Assembly (NCBI RefSeq): GCF_900095025.1
Contig: NZ_FMBK01000001.1
Location: 225,743-289,742 of the forward strand
Length of the DNA stretch: 64,000 bases
Direction of reading: 5' to 3'
Source: Acinetobacter albensis
Lineage (GTDB): Bacteria > Pseudomonadota > Gammaproteobacteria > Pseudomonadales > Moraxellaceae
Shown here in pieces: positions 8,877 through 19,012 of this stretch. Position numbers and translations under genes: made by a program. Positions within the stretch are counted from its first letter, which is position 1; the number at the start of each line of letters is the position of its first letter. A model generated the notes under the pieces. The model had not been told where the DNA came from. It was given only the letters and a program-made list of their open reading frames with translations, and searched no databases.

Positions 8877-9638
8877 TTACCAATAATTTTCTACTGCGAT
8901 ATTCCCTTCACCTCGACGATTCATTTTTAAACCGCGTGCTTTTAATGCTTCTTTGGTGTCCTCGACCATTTGTGGATTTCCACACAGCATAATATGACTG
9001 GTTTCAGTGTTAAATTGTAGACCAGTCGCTTGTTCTAATTCACCATTTTCAATCAATACAGGCAAACGTTCATGTAAGGCAGAATGAGGGTCGCGGGTAA
9101 CAATTGGGATAAATTTAAAGCCTGAGTGTCCTTCCCCAAAAGTTTGAGCAATGTCTTGAATACGTTCGACATACGCAAGCTCTGAAACCGTTCGAACACT
9201 GTAGACCAAATAAATATGTTTATATTTAGACCATGTTTCAAAGTCTTGTAGCATTGAAATGAAAGGCGCTAAGCCTGTTCCCGTTGCCAGTAACCATAAA
9301 TCTTGTGGCAAGGGTAACTGATAACGTGCCAACGTTAAAAAGCCATAAGGTATTTTTTCTAAATAGAGTTCATCGCCAATTTGTAAATGTTGCAAATTTG
9401 AAGTAAATGCGCCATCGGGAACCACAATTGAAAAAAATTCCAAAGTTTCATCAAAAGGTGAGGACACCACTGAATAGGCTCTAACCACTAGTTCATCGCC
9501 GACTTTAAGTCCAATACGGGCAAACTGGCCTGCGGTAAATTTAAAATGTGCAGGTCGGGTCATGGTAAAACTGAATAAGGTATTGGTCCAGCGGTGTACA
9601 GATAAGACTTTTTCTAAACTAAATTTTTCACTTGACAT
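8877..9638 (-). CDS. fpr: Ferredoxin--NADP(+) reductase
   Basis: A 253-residue FAD enzyme exchanging electrons between NADPH and ferredoxin or flavodoxin in the cytoplasm. The FAD-binding motif RAYSVVS lies at 53-59 and the NADP-binding loop GTGLAPF at 120-126. The conserved MLCGNPQMV block and a C-terminal ENYW follow; an aromatic C-terminus is usual in the bacterial class. The start at 9638 (MSSEKFSLEKV) fits family length; the frame extends 16 residues upstream without similarity. A LysR gene is divergent from it, as finR is to fpr in pseudomonads, where the regulator mediates superoxide induction. Analogous control here is an inference. Confidence 0.9.
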   Translation of the reverse strand: MSSEKFSLEKVLSVHRWTNTLFSFTMTRPAHFKFTAGQFARIGLKVGDELVVRAYSVVSSPFDETLEFFSIVVPDGAFTSNLQHLQIGDELYLEKIPYGFLTLARYQLPLPQDLWLLATGTGLAPFISMLQDFETWSKYKHIYLVYSVRTVSELAYVERIQDIAQTFGEGHSGFKFIPIVTRDPHSALHERLPVLIENGELEQATGLQFNTETSHIMLCGNPQMVEDTKEALKARGLKMNRRGEGNIAVENYW

Positions 9639-9723
9639 GATTTCAACGTGGCATGAAAGACTATGCTCATGGTAGCATGACCACATAATTTATTAATAAT
9701 TTTTAAATGTTAAGGCACTATTC

Positions 9724-10605
9724 ATGCGCATGACTTTACGCCAGTTGGCTGTTTTTGTAGCAGTCGCTCAAGAAGGCACAGTAACCAAAGCCAGTGATGC
9801 CGTAAAGCTCACCCAAAGCGCAGCCAGTATGGCTCTAGCCGACTTAGAAGATGGCTTGGGTGCTCCCCTCTTTGACCGTTTAGGTAAACGATTACAACTC
9901 AATGACTTAGGACGATTTTTATTACCACAAGCTTTAGAAATTCTGGGGCGTTGTGACGCTTTCGAACAAGCTGCAAAAGGTGAGTTACAAAGTATTGACT
10001 TAAGACTTGGCGCAACACTAACGATTAGTGATTACCTGATGCCAGACCTAATGGCAGAGTTTTTACAAATTCAACCACAAGCGCATCTACAGCTTCAAGT
10101 TGGCAACACTCGCCAAATGATTGAAGCCGTCAACCAGTTCCAACTTGATCTTGCCTTGATTGAAGGTTCTTGTCATTTACCCCAATTACAATGTATTCCT
10201 TGGCGTGATGATGAACTTGCCGTCTGTTGCGCACCTACCCATCCTCTCGCACAATTGGGCCGCAACGTAACAGCAGCAGATTTCGATCAAGTGGAATGGA
10301 TTTTACGCGAAGAAGGTTCAGGAACACGTGAAGTTTTTGACCATGCCATTTTAAAAGATTTACCTGATGCCAATATTCGTTTGACCCTCGGTCATAATGA
10401 AGCAATTTTGAAAATTGTGGCTGGCGGTATTGGAATGTCATGTATTTCGAGACTAGCTATTGAACCTTTAATTGAAAAAGGACATTTGGTGATTATTGAT
10501 ACGCCTTTTTGGCAATTGACCCGTCCTTTATTTATGCTAGTCCACCGACAAAAGTATCAAGGTCCGGGTTTAAAAGCTTTTATTCAATTCTGTGAAAAAA
10601 AATAA
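9724..10605 (+). CDS. LysR-family transcriptional regulator divergent from fpr
   Basis: A 293-residue protein with an N-terminal winged helix-turn-helix (TLRQLAVFVAVAQEGTVTKASDAVKLTQSAASMALADLE, about 4-42) and a periplasmic-binding-protein-like effector domain from about 90. The N-terminus is of the CysB/YeiE type (TQSAASMALADLE...LFDRLGKRL). It is transcribed divergently from fpr with an 85-base gap, the same layout as finR-fpr in Pseudomonas, so a role in controlling fpr under oxidative stress is plausible but unproven. A terminator follows directly. Confidence 0.85.
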   Translation: MRMTLRQLAVFVAVAQEGTVTKASDAVKLTQSAASMALADLEDGLGAPLFDRLGKRLQLNDLGRFLLPQALEILGRCDAFEQAAKGELQSIDLRLGATLTISDYLMPDLMAEFLQIQPQAHLQLQVGNTRQMIEAVNQFQLDLALIEGSCHLPQLQCIPWRDDELAVCCAPTHPLAQLGRNVTAADFDQVEWILREEGSGTREVFDHAILKDLPDANIRLTLGHNEAILKIVAGGIGMSCISRLAIEPLIEKGHLVIIDTPFWQLTRPLFMLVHRQKYQGPGLKAFIQFCEKK

Positions 10606-10616
10606 ATCATAAAATG

Positions 10617-10644
10617 AAAATGCGCTTAAACAGCGCATTTTTTT
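10617..10644 (+). terminator. Rho-independent terminator of the LysR gene
   Basis: Stem AAAATGCGC/GCGCATTTT with a 7-base loop TTAAACA, then an uninterrupted T run to 10644. It is shared tail-to-tail with the minus-strand cold-shock/excalibur gene. Confidence 0.85.
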
Positions 10645-11365
10645 AGCGTCTGAATTGACGTTCACAAGGTTCACCATCATGATTACCGTCCATTTGAGTT
10701 CCAGGACAGTTTCTTAAAAAGAATACTGCCTCATCATAAGAACGCATTTGTGAACAATGCGTACGCCCGTCACACTTAAATGCTGATACCGATACTTGAG
10801 GGTACTCCTTTTCTGTAATAGGACTTCCTTTTACTGCAACAGATTGATTGGATCTATTCTCTAAATGCGCTTTACTTTCTTTAGACAGCACCTGATCTGG
10901 TAAATTACCCAAAGCTTGACGCTGTTGTTTCACTATCTGTGCTTGTTCATGCATAAATTGCTGTGCTTTTAATAACTGAGTCTGCCTATAAGCCTGATAT
11001 TTGTTATACACCACTACTGACAATACTAGGATTAGCAATAATCCAATCACGGTGAATAGATAAGATATGCGACTCCTTTTTTCTCTAAACCTTGGCGAAG
11101 CCTGCTGATTAGATAGATTTTTCTTCACATCGTAATTTGATTCTTTTATCTCTTCTTTCAAATCTAATCGAACAATCTGATCTGCTTTTAATTTGCCATG
11201 ATCTTCAACAATAGAAAATCTCAGCTTCTCCCCAATTTTAGGTGCAATATGTGCATTTGGAAAATCATGAATATGAAAAAATAGATCTTTGGCTTCACCT
11301 TGAATTGAAATAAAACCAAAACCACGCGCTGTGATATAACTTTTAATTTCCCCCTCAACAAACAT
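10643..11365 (-). CDS. Cold-shock domain - transmembrane - excalibur domain fusion protein
   Basis: A 240-residue three-part protein. Residues 1-70 are a cold-shock OB fold with both RNA-binding motifs (RGFGFIS at 14-20 and DLFFHI at 27-32). A polar linker leads to one membrane helix at about 101-121. A charged, glutamine-rich helical region follows. Residues 196-240 form an excalibur calcium-binding domain with conserved cysteines (FKCDGRTHC, NCPGTQMDGNHDGEPCE) and a DxDxDG-like loop. The CSD would face the cytoplasm and the disulphide-bonded excalibur domain the periplasm. Neighbouring CspA-like genes make a local duplication and domain capture likely. The function is unknown. Confidence 0.8.
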   Translation of the reverse strand: MFVEGEIKSYITARGFGFISIQGEAKDLFFHIHDFPNAHIAPKIGEKLRFSIVEDHGKLKADQIVRLDLKEEIKESNYDVKKNLSNQQASPRFREKRSRISYLFTVIGLLLILVLSVVVYNKYQAYRQTQLLKAQQFMHEQAQIVKQQRQALGNLPDQVLSKESKAHLENRSNQSVAVKGSPITEKEYPQVSVSAFKCDGRTHCSQMRSYDEAVFFLRNCPGTQMDGNHDGEPCERQFRR

Positions 11366-11406
11366 AACGCTCTCTTATTATTTCAGTCTTATACATAGAA
11401 TTATAA

Positions 11407-11430
11407 TAAAAAAACGCCATTTAGGCGCTC
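11407..11430 (-). terminator. Rho-independent terminator of the cold-shock gene
   Basis: On the minus strand the stem CGCC/GGCG with flanking pairs is followed by a run of seven T. It lies between the two cold-shock-domain genes, so they are probably separate transcripts. Confidence 0.65.
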
Positions 11431-11489
11431 TTTTATACGTATAAAATTTCATTCTAAATTAAAATGTAATCCTATATGCGTTACCACAA

Positions 11490-11783
11490 TCAGCGTCTAA
11501 AATTAGATAATAATGATGTAGTAATCGATTTATTATGTGTCGAAACTTTTGCTTTTTTTGCTTTTGCAGAAGTGTCTTCAACACGTTCTATACGCACGGC
11601 CTTAAACTTTTCTCCATTCTCAACCACCAAGAATTTTACACGCTCATTGCGTTTAGGTTCACCTTCTGCGGCAGGGAAGTCTGAAATGTGGAAAAATATA
11701 TCTCCGTCCATTGTACCGATAAAACCAAAACCTTTTGCAGGGTCATACTGTTTAATTTTGCCCTGTTGAAATTCATCTTTCAT
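11490..11783 (-). CDS. Cold-shock domain protein, 97 residues
   Basis: Residues 1-68 form a cold-shock OB fold with RNP1 KGFGFIG and RNP2 DIFFHIS, similar to the N-terminal domain of the downstream fusion protein. The C-terminal ~30 residues are basic (AKAKKAKVSTHNK), which is longer than a minimal CspA (about 70 residues) and probably adds nucleic-acid affinity. AAGG lies eight bases before the ATG. It is a likely RNA chaperone acting at low temperature or in stress, a known family role; nothing in the sequence shows cold induction. Confidence 0.88.
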   Translation of the reverse strand: MKDEFQQGKIKQYDPAKGFGFIGTMDGDIFFHISDFPAAEGEPKRNERVKFLVVENGEKFKAVRIERVEDTSAKAKKAKVSTHNKSITTSLLSNFRR

Positions 11784-11823
11784 GCTGCTGCCTTATTCTC
11801 AAAACGCCATGTGTACAGTATAT

Positions 11824-11848
11824 AAAAAAAGAGGCTTTAAAGCCTCCC
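11824..11848 (-). terminator. Rho-independent terminator of upp
   Basis: The palindrome GAGGCTTTAAAGCCTC lies at 11831-11846 and is followed on the minus strand by about seven T. It is 20 bases after the upp stop. Confidence 0.85.
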
Positions 11849-11867
11849 TTTTGATCAAGTTCAAAAA

Positions 11868-12503
11868 TTAGTCTTTTTGCACAGAACCAAAAATTTTATC
11901 ACCCGCATCACCCAAGCCCGGTACGATATAACCCTGCGCATTTAAACCGTCATCAATCGAAGCGGTAAAAATAGTCACATCTGGATGTAACGCTTCTACG
12001 CGCTTAATCCCTTCTGGTGCCGCCACTAAGACCATGACTCGAATATCTTTACAGCCACTTTCTTTTAGAACATCAATCGCTGCGACAAGAGATGAACCCG
12101 TTGCCAACATTGGATCGATAATCATAGCAATACGGTTTTGTACATCAGGAACCAATTTTTTATAATACGTACGTGCTTCTAAGGTTTCCTCGTCACGCTC
12201 TAAACCCAAAACAGATACTTTCGCACTTGGAATCAGATTTAAAAAACCATCCAACATGCCAATACCTGCTCTTAAAATAGGTACAACTGTGATTTTTTTA
12301 CCTGCAATACGTTGCGTGGTGACTTTACCATTCCAACCATTAATTTCATGATCAATCACAGGTAAATCTTTGGTCGCTTCGTAGGTTAAAAGCATCGTCA
12401 CTTCTTGTGAAAGTTCACGAAAGTTTTTGGTACTAATATCTGCACGGCGCAGTAGACCCAGTTTATGTCGAATAAGTGGATGTCGGATTTCATGAATAGC
12501 CAA
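11868..12503 (-). CDS. upp: Uracil phosphoribosyltransferase
   Basis: A 211-residue pyrimidine-salvage enzyme making UMP from uracil and PRPP. The PRPP-binding loop [15 protein letters not shown] (about 127-141) and the uracil-binding C-terminus [17 protein letters not shown] are intact, and the length equals the family norm. The start that gives the conserved N-terminus [10 protein letters not shown] is a TTG codon at 12501-12503, preceded by an AGGTG-like sequence about 10 bases upstream. It is monocistronic, with terminators on both sides. Confidence 0.95.
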   Translation of the reverse strand: MAIHEIRHPLIRHKLGLLRRADISTKNFRELSQEVTMLLTYEATKDLPVIDHEINGWNGKVTTQRIAGKKITVVPILRAGIGMLDGFLNLIPSAKVSVLGLERDEETLEARTYYKKLVPDVQNRIAMIIDPMLATGSSLVAAIDVLKESGCKDIRVMVLVAAPEGIKRVEALHPDVTIFTASIDDGLNAQGYIVPGLGDAGDKIFGSVQKD

Positions 12504-12570
12504 GGGAGAGCACCTAAAAGATGAAATAAAATTTTGCTTATTATAAGTTGTTTTTACGCGCTATATAAAC

Positions 12571-12599
12571 AAAAAGCCCCCTATCTCAGGAGGCTTTTT
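12571..12599 (-). terminator. Rho-independent terminator of the nuo operon
   Basis: Stem AAAAAGCC.CC/GG.GGCTTTTT with loop TATCTCA, about 25 bases beyond the nuoN stop codon. It marks the end of the ~15-kb nuo transcript. Confidence 0.85.
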
Positions 12600-12624
12600 A
12601 TTAAAAACTAATCGTTTTTTTAGA

Positions 12625-14118
12625 TTACTGTTGTGAGAGCATGAAATGCAGTGGCGATAAAATCTCGGCTTGAAGTGCCATTTTAATCACGGGGTCAGGA
12701 TAAACACCTATGACCAATACAGCCAGCGCAGCAGCCAATACCATCAAACCACCGACTTTTTGGCCCCAGTGTTTATCGGCATCAATACGTGGTGTATCTG
12801 GCGGTGTCATATACATCACCACCATAACACGCAAGTAATAGTACAAACCAATACCTGAACCGACCACAATCATGGCAGCAAGGAACCAGTGATGCGTTGT
12901 AACTGCCGCCATCACAATCAGGAATTTACCAATAAATCCTGCGGTCAATGGAATACCTGCCAAAGACAACATCATTACAGTTAAAGTGGCCGTTAATACT
13001 GGACGACGCCAGAATAAACCACGGTAATCTGCCAAGCTTTGTGCTTCATCCACATTATTATATGGACTAGACATCAGCGCAACTGCACCAAATGCACCAA
13101 TCGTGGTCAATACATAGGTAATCACATATACCGATACGCTACCCAGACTTGCAAAAGTCATGCTGACTAAACCAATCAACAAATAACCAAAGTGTGCAAT
13201 CGATGAATAACCCAAAATACGTTTTAGGTTCACTTGACGCACGGCAAGGAAGTTACCGACCAAAATCGAAAGCACTGCAATAATCGTAATAATCGTCACG
13301 ATTGATTCGACTAAAATTGCACCTGAAGTTAAGAGATAACGAACAAATAAACCAATGGTCGCTACTTTTGCCACAGTCGCAAGGAAAGTTGCGATAGGGG
13401 CTGGAGCTCCAGCATAAACATCTGGTGTCCATTTATGAAATGGCGCAAGAGACAATTTAAACGCAACCGCAAAAATGATCAGGCCTAAACCTAAAATCAC
13501 CATCGGTTGTTGAATCGCTTGCATTAAAGCCTGAACATTGTCATAGAAAGACAAAGAACCTGTATATGCATAAATATAGGCCATGCCCATCAACAACATT
13601 GCCGAAGCTGTTGCTGATAGAACCAGATATTTAATACCGGCTTCTAAAGATTGTGAACGTTGATGGGTATACGCTAACAAACCATAGATCGGAATCGACA
13701 TCAACTCAAGGCTAATGAAGAAAGATGCATAATGAGAGCTTGAAACCATGAGCATTGCACCCGCAACCGAACATAACATTAAAATGTAAAGTTCTTCACG
13801 GTTATCTTGATAGCTTTCGATATACGCATGCGACAAGGTACAACATGCCAGTGCAGCAACAATAATCACCAACTGATAGAGCATGCTAAATGGATCAACC
13901 ATAAACATACCCATCACATTCGCAGGTACAAATGACCCACCGAACATGGCGATTAAAATATATGCTGCGGCAAGGTTTAAACCCACCACAGATGCTGTTG
14001 CAATTAAATTGTGATTTCGTTTAATGGCAACGAGAATCATCACCACGATCGCAGTTAAAGCCACGATCATCACAGGAGCCAAAGGCATTAGCTCAGAAAA
14101 TGATATTGTGAAGTTCAT
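12625..14118 (-). CDS. nuoN: NADH-quinone oxidoreductase subunit N
   Basis: A 497-residue antiporter-like subunit of the complex I membrane arm with about 14 helices. It contains the conserved SLELMSIPIYGLLAY segment with the key glutamate of helix 5, the lysine-bearing GIKYLVLSA segment and the broken-helix histidine/lysine pattern around FHKWTPDVYAGAPAP. It takes part in proton pumping. It is the last gene of the nuo operon, four bases after nuoM, and is followed by a strong terminator. Confidence 0.95.
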   Translation of the reverse strand: MNFTISFSELMPLAPVMIVALTAIVVMILVAIKRNHNLIATASVVGLNLAAAYILIAMFGGSFVPANVMGMFMVDPFSMLYQLVIIVAALACCTLSHAYIESYQDNREELYILMLCSVAGAMLMVSSSHYASFFISLELMSIPIYGLLAYTHQRSQSLEAGIKYLVLSATASAMLLMGMAYIYAYTGSLSFYDNVQALMQAIQQPMVILGLGLIIFAVAFKLSLAPFHKWTPDVYAGAPAPIATFLATVAKVATIGLFVRYLLTSGAILVESIVTIITIIAVLSILVGNFLAVRQVNLKRILGYSSIAHFGYLLIGLVSMTFASLGSVSVYVITYVLTTIGAFGAVALMSSPYNNVDEAQSLADYRGLFWRRPVLTATLTVMMLSLAGIPLTAGFIGKFLIVMAAVTTHHWFLAAMIVVGSGIGLYYYLRVMVVMYMTPPDTPRIDADKHWGQKVGGLMVLAAALAVLVIGVYPDPVIKMALQAEILSPLHFMLSQQ

Positions 14119-14121
14119 GGC

Positions 14122-15732
14122 TTATTGGATCTCCACATTTTGTTGTGATATGACTTGTTGAGTCACATCGACAACGTCTTGAACTGGAATATAGCTATTG
14201 GCTAACCACGCCATACTTGAGTTTGAAATATCAAGGAAGCTTTGTGGATAAATCCCGAGCCACAGTAGACCAAACGCACAAATCAATAAGATCGTAATTT
14301 CACGCGCATTCAAATCTTTAAGCGGAAGAGTATAGTGCTGTTTCTGCTCTTCATTCGGCGTACCAAATAAAGCTTTATGAATCAGAATTAAGCCATAAAG
14401 ACCTGCCATCACTAAACTGATTGCAGCCAAAATGGTAAAGGTTGGGAACTGACCGAATGAACCCATTAAAATCAGGAATTCACCGATAAAGTTACCTAAG
14501 CCCGGAATACCGACCAATGCAGCAACAAAGAACATGAGGAAGAATGACAGGTATTGGAATTGACCTCGAATACCACCCATTTTTCGTAAGTCACGTGTAT
14601 GTAAACGCTCATACACTTGGCCACACATAATGAACAATGCAGCAGAGGATAAACCATGTGCCAACATCATAATCATTAAGCCTTGGAACGTTAAAATATT
14701 ACCCGCGTAAAGTGCAAGCAATACAAAGCCCATATGCGAAATAGAGGTGTAAGCCAATAAGCGTTTCATATCGGTTTGTTGGAAAGCACACCAAGCACCG
14801 TAGAAAACACCAATTAAGCCTAAAATGATAGCAATGTCAGCAAACTGCGCAGATGCGGCTGGAAAGAACGGAATCACAAAACGAAGTAAACCGTATGCAG
14901 CAGTCTTAATTAAAATACCTGCTAAGTCGACAGAACCCGCTGTTGGTGCTTGAGCATGTGCATCGGGTAACCAACCATGTAATGGAAATACAGGAAGTTT
15001 TACAGCAAAACCGATAAACATACACAGCATTAAGGCATAAGCCACTGACGGTAATTGCGCATCGAGTGTATTTGCGACACCTAATAGATAGTTATAATCG
15101 AATCCGATCATCCCTGTCATCATGTAACCGTAAATCACCAAGCCCAAAATACCAATGAGCATGATTAAACCCGCAACTTGAGTATAAATAAAGAACTTAG
15201 TCGCTGCATAAACACGAGATTTACCATCTGCGCCTTTATGGCCCCAAAGTGCAATCAAGAAATAGATTGGAACCAGCATCATCTCCCAGAAGAAGAAGAA
15301 CAAGAACAAATCAATTGCAAGGAATACACCGATCACCCCACCCAAAGACCATAAAAGGTTCAAATGGAAGAAGCCAACATTCTTTTGAATCTCGCCCCAT
15401 GAACAGCCTACTGCAATCACACCCAGTAATGCAGTTAAACCCACCATCAGTAAAGATAAACCATCCACTGCCAAGTGAATGTTAATACCCAGAGTTTGAA
15501 TCCAAGGCAACATGAATTCGGCAGACCAAGTCGGAACTTTAGCGCCTATTTCATAGTGATAGGTTCCCGATTGCCAAAGGACAACCGTTAAACCTAGCGT
15601 TATAAGCATGCCGAATAAGGCAATATAACGCGGCATTTTGTCATCGAACTTGTCGACTAACCAACAAATAAAACCTGCAATGAATGGTACAAGAATCAGT
15701 GCGGGTAAAATCCAGTTGTTTGTGATTTCCAT
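14122..15732 (-). CDS. nuoM: NADH-quinone oxidoreductase subunit M
   Basis: A 536-residue antiporter-like proton-pumping subunit. FFFFWEMMLVPIYFLI carries the conserved helix-5 glutamate, and VFPLHGWLPDAHAQAPTAGSV is the family signature around the broken helix. Length and position between nuoL and nuoN are canonical. The start ATG at 15732 lies one base beyond the nuoL stop, so translation is probably coupled. Confidence 0.95.
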   Translation of the reverse strand: MEITNNWILPALILVPFIAGFICWLVDKFDDKMPRYIALFGMLITLGLTVVLWQSGTYHYEIGAKVPTWSAEFMLPWIQTLGINIHLAVDGLSLLMVGLTALLGVIAVGCSWGEIQKNVGFFHLNLLWSLGGVIGVFLAIDLFLFFFFWEMMLVPIYFLIALWGHKGADGKSRVYAATKFFIYTQVAGLIMLIGILGLVIYGYMMTGMIGFDYNYLLGVANTLDAQLPSVAYALMLCMFIGFAVKLPVFPLHGWLPDAHAQAPTAGSVDLAGILIKTAAYGLLRFVIPFFPAASAQFADIAIILGLIGVFYGAWCAFQQTDMKRLLAYTSISHMGFVLLALYAGNILTFQGLMIMMLAHGLSSAALFIMCGQVYERLHTRDLRKMGGIRGQFQYLSFFLMFFVAALVGIPGLGNFIGEFLILMGSFGQFPTFTILAAISLVMAGLYGLILIHKALFGTPNEEQKQHYTLPLKDLNAREITILLICAFGLLWLGIYPQSFLDISNSSMAWLANSYIPVQDVVDVTQQVISQQNVEIQ

Positions 15733-15733
15733 C

Positions 15734-17629
15734 TTATTTCCCCACGACCTGAATCACGATCAAGATCATCAGTAATACTACGACACCAAGTGACATACTA
15801 GATGCGTATTCACGCAATGAACCTGTTTGGCGCGCGCTTGTGAAGCTATGACCACTTTTCACAATCGCAGGAAGCACCAACCATAAGCCATCAATTGGGT
15901 CACGACCGATAATTTTCGTAATCAGTAAATATGGCTTCACAAATACGATGTTATACAAGGCATCAAAACCAAATGCATTACGACAGATATTTGCAAGACC
16001 TGCACCCAATGAACTTTGAGCAAAAGTTTTTACTGCACCATATGCAAATGCAAATAAAATCACACCCACTACAAGACCAGCAAGCGCAATACCTACTGCG
16101 GTATGCTCAGCGCTGTGTACCCCTGCTTCAAGTGCTTCAGGAATAATAAATGCTGGAATTTTCGCAGAATTAAGAATTGCTTCTACAGGCGCTTTTAAGA
16201 AGTAAGCTAAACCAGTTGAAAGTACTGCTAAAATACCCAACGGTGCCCAATAAGTTGCGCCTTTAATCTCATGATACGGTGTATTTTCTTTACCAAAAAA
16301 TACTACCCAGATTAAACGGAAAGTATAAATAGAGGTTAAGAACGCACCAGCAACACCAACCCAATACAAACTGTTATATACAGGAAGGTTGGCAATATGA
16401 CCTTGCGCCCAAACTGCACCTAAAATCGCATCTTTCGAGAAGAAACCAATAGTAATGAATGGGATTGCAGCCAATGCACCGCCACCGATGGCAAAGCAAG
16501 CAAATAAGAATTTGTTATGTTTAAACAAACCACCCATTTTAAAGATGTTTTGTTCGTGGTGGTAAGCCATAATCACCGCACCAGAAGACAAGAATAATAA
16601 TGCCTTGAAGAATGCGTGAGAAAGCATGTGGAATAAACCTGCTTGATAAGCTTCAGCACCCACTGCCATAAACATATAACCCAGCTGACTCATGGTGGAG
16701 TAAGCCAAAATACGTTTGATGTCTGTTTGAACCAAGGCAGCAAAACCAGCCACAATTAATGTGACCGCACCCGTGATCGAGATGAACATCATCACTTCAG
16801 GGGTCATTTCAAACACAGAGAACATACGGCAGCACAGGTAAATACCTGCAGTGACCATGGTCGCAGCATGAATAAGTGCAGAAACAGGCGTTGGACCAGC
16901 CATCGCATCAGCAAGCCAAGTTTGTAATGGAATTTGTGCAGATTTACCCGCGGCACCCAAGAACAACATTAAAGATGTCCAGATTGCCAATGAATGATTA
17001 CCGGCTAATACTTGTGGTGCATTGGCAACGATTGTTCCAATATGCAAAGTATCAAATTGTTGATAAAGCAAGAACAATGCGATGAGTAAGAAAACATCAC
17101 CGACACGCGTTACTGTAAATGCTTTAATGGCTGCAAAACCATTTTCAGGTTTTTCGTAGTAATAACCAATCAACAAGTATGAACATAGACCTACGCCTTC
17201 CCAACCGAGGAACAATAACGCCAAGTTATCGCCCAAGACCAACAACAACATGCTGGCCACAAACAAGTTGAAATAAGAGAAGAAACGCGCAAAATCTTCT
17301 TCACCACGCATGTACCATGATGCAAAAATGTGGATCAGGAAACCCACACCTGTGACCATGCCCATCATCAGTAATGATAGACCATCTAAATGCAAGCTCA
17401 TACCGGGTGCAAATCCACCCACATTGAACCAAGTCCATAGATGTTGAACTTGAGCCACTGAGCCATTGGCGACAAAACCGAGACCAGCAATTAATGCAAA
17501 TAATGCTGAAAGACCGACTGAACCTACACCAATAATCGCTGCAATATTTTCCGGAAGCTTGTTACGCCCCGCCGCCAATAGGACAAAACCAATGAGCGGA
17601 AACAATACTGTTAAATATAAATAACTCAT
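15734..17629 (-). CDS. nuoL: NADH-quinone oxidoreductase subunit L
   Basis: A 631-residue distal antiporter-like subunit. The signature [18 protein letters not shown] carries the conserved glutamate, and [34 protein letters not shown] matches the family. The C-terminal part is hydrophobic and accommodates the long lateral helix HL typical of NuoL. The start codon overlaps the nuoK stop by four bases (ATGA), indicating translational coupling. Confidence 0.95.
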   Translation of the reverse strand: MSYLYLTVLFPLIGFVLLAAGRNKLPENIAAIIGVGSVGLSALFALIAGLGFVANGSVAQVQHLWTWFNVGGFAPGMSLHLDGLSLLMMGMVTGVGFLIHIFASWYMRGEEDFARFFSYFNLFVASMLLLVLGDNLALLFLGWEGVGLCSYLLIGYYYEKPENGFAAIKAFTVTRVGDVFLLIALFLLYQQFDTLHIGTIVANAPQVLAGNHSLAIWTSLMLFLGAAGKSAQIPLQTWLADAMAGPTPVSALIHAATMVTAGIYLCCRMFSVFEMTPEVMMFISITGAVTLIVAGFAALVQTDIKRILAYSTMSQLGYMFMAVGAEAYQAGLFHMLSHAFFKALLFLSSGAVIMAYHHEQNIFKMGGLFKHNKFLFACFAIGGGALAAIPFITIGFFSKDAILGAVWAQGHIANLPVYNSLYWVGVAGAFLTSIYTFRLIWVVFFGKENTPYHEIKGATYWAPLGILAVLSTGLAYFLKAPVEAILNSAKIPAFIIPEALEAGVHSAEHTAVGIALAGLVVGVILFAFAYGAVKTFAQSSLGAGLANICRNAFGFDALYNIVFVKPYLLITKIIGRDPIDGLWLVLPAIVKSGHSFTSARQTGSLREYASSMSLGVVVLLMILIVIQVVGK

Positions 17630-17934
17630 CCGCGCATCTCACTAGCAGCATCTACATCCAAATGATGGAAGCGATGGTAGAACTGAAGGACGATCGCAAG
17701 ACCAATACATGCCTCAGCAGCCGCAAGTGTTAAAATCAAGATAAACATAATTTGTCCATCCGGTTGTAACCATGCACTACCTGCTAAAACAAACGCAAGT
17801 GCAGCTGCGTTCATCATCACTTCAAGGCTCATTAACATAAAAAGTAAATTGCGTCGCACCATTACACCGTAAAAACCGAGTGCAAAAAGAATGGTCGCAA
17901 CGATCAAACCATGTTCTAAAGGGATGTTGCCCAT
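17626..17934 (-). CDS. nuoK: NADH-quinone oxidoreductase subunit K
   Basis: A 102-residue, three-helix subunit with the two membrane glutamates in [14 protein letters not shown] and [17 protein letters not shown] that form part of the central proton axis. The length is exact for the family. It overlaps nuoL by four bases, and its ATG overlaps the nuoJ stop (TAATG). Confidence 0.95.
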   Translation of the reverse strand: MGNIPLEHGLIVATILFALGFYGVMVRRNLLFMLMSLEVMMNAAALAFVLAGSAWLQPDGQIMFILILTLAAAEACIGLAIVLQFYHRFHHLDVDAASEMRG

Positions 17935-18455
17935 TATTCTTTTTCCTTTTCTGCACTTGGTTCACGCTTGCCCAAATGGAATGCTGCAACCAAAGCTGCA
18001 AGCAATAACATCGCGGCAATTTCAACCAATAATAAATAGTGAGTAAAGAGCGCTTGACCGACTACTTTAGGTCCAATCACTTCAGTGCCCATGACAGGTC
18101 CTGCAGTGGTGTAATCTGAACTTAACATCCAGATCAATACCAAACCCATGAGAAAACTCATGAGTGCGGGATAGGCCCATGCAGATGAAGTGAGCCACTT
18201 ACGTTCTTGTTCAACCGTATGTTGACCCAAGTTCAGCATCATGACCACGAATACGAACAACACCATAATGGCGCCAGCATAGACAATAATTTCTAATGCA
18301 CCCGCAAATGGAGCACCCACAATCATGAACATACCTGCTACAGCAAGCAATGACACGATTAAACTCAGTAAAGCATGTACAGGATTCGCATTAGTAACAA
18401 CACGAACCGTCGAGACAATGGCCACAAGTGCCATCAAATAAAATGGCCACATCAT
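17934..18455 (-). CDS. nuoJ: NADH-quinone oxidoreductase subunit J
   Basis: A 173-residue membrane subunit with five helices. [30 protein letters not shown] is the conserved helix-3 segment containing the pi-bulge region. The C-terminus is short and charged. The ATG overlaps the nuoI stop codon (ATGA). Confidence 0.95.
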   Translation of the reverse strand: MMWPFYLMALVAIVSTVRVVTNANPVHALLSLIVSLLAVAGMFMIVGAPFAGALEIIVYAGAIMVLFVFVVMMLNLGQHTVEQERKWLTSSAWAYPALMSFLMGLVLIWMLSSDYTTAGPVMGTEVIGPKVVGQALFTHYLLLVEIAAMLLLAALVAAFHLGKREPSAEKEKE

Positions 18456-18994
18456 GGTAATAAGCTCCGTACATCTACAGGTGCACTTTCACGTTGTGCT
18501 TGACCTTTATCTTTACCTGTAACAGCCATACCCGCTACACGGTAGAAGTTATAGTCAGGATATTTACCAGGACCTGAAATGAGTAAGTTTTCTTTCTCAT
18601 AGACCAAATCTTGACGAACATATTCACCTAACTCAAAATCAGGTGTCATCTGAATTGCAGTCGTTGGACATGCTTCTTCACACATACCGCAGAAAATACA
18701 ACGCGAGAAATTGATACGGAAAAACTCCGGATACCAGCGACCATCTTCTTTTTCTGCTTTTTGCAGTGAGATACAGCCCACTGGACATGCAACCGCACAT
18801 AGGTTACAGGCCACACAACGCTCTTCGCCGTCAGGGTCACGCGTTAAAACAATACGACCACGGAAACGCGGCGGAACAATCTGTTCAGCTGGCACTTCTG
18901 GATATAAAATGGTGTCACGTTTACGTGTCACATGTGAAAAAACCATCCACAATGAACGTACAATTGACCCGAATCCAGCTAGAATTTTATACAT
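18452..18994 (-). CDS. nuoI: NADH-quinone oxidoreductase subunit I (8Fe ferredoxin-like)
   Basis: A 180-residue peripheral-arm subunit carrying clusters N6a and N6b. The two 4Fe-4S motifs are complete: cysteines 60, 63, 66 and 70 ([11 protein letters not shown]), and 99, 102, 105 and 109 ([11 protein letters not shown]). It relays electrons from NuoG toward NuoB. It lies 18 bases after nuoH. Confidence 0.96.
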   Translation of the reverse strand: MYKILAGFGSIVRSLWMVFSHVTRKRDTILYPEVPAEQIVPPRFRGRIVLTRDPDGEERCVACNLCAVACPVGCISLQKAEKEDGRWYPEFFRINFSRCIFCGMCEEACPTTAIQMTPDFELGEYVRQDLVYEKENLLISGPGKYPDYNFYRVAGMAVTGKDKGQAQRESAPVDVRSLLP

Positions 18995-19012
18995 TTTGTA
19001 CTCCCTGCTGTC

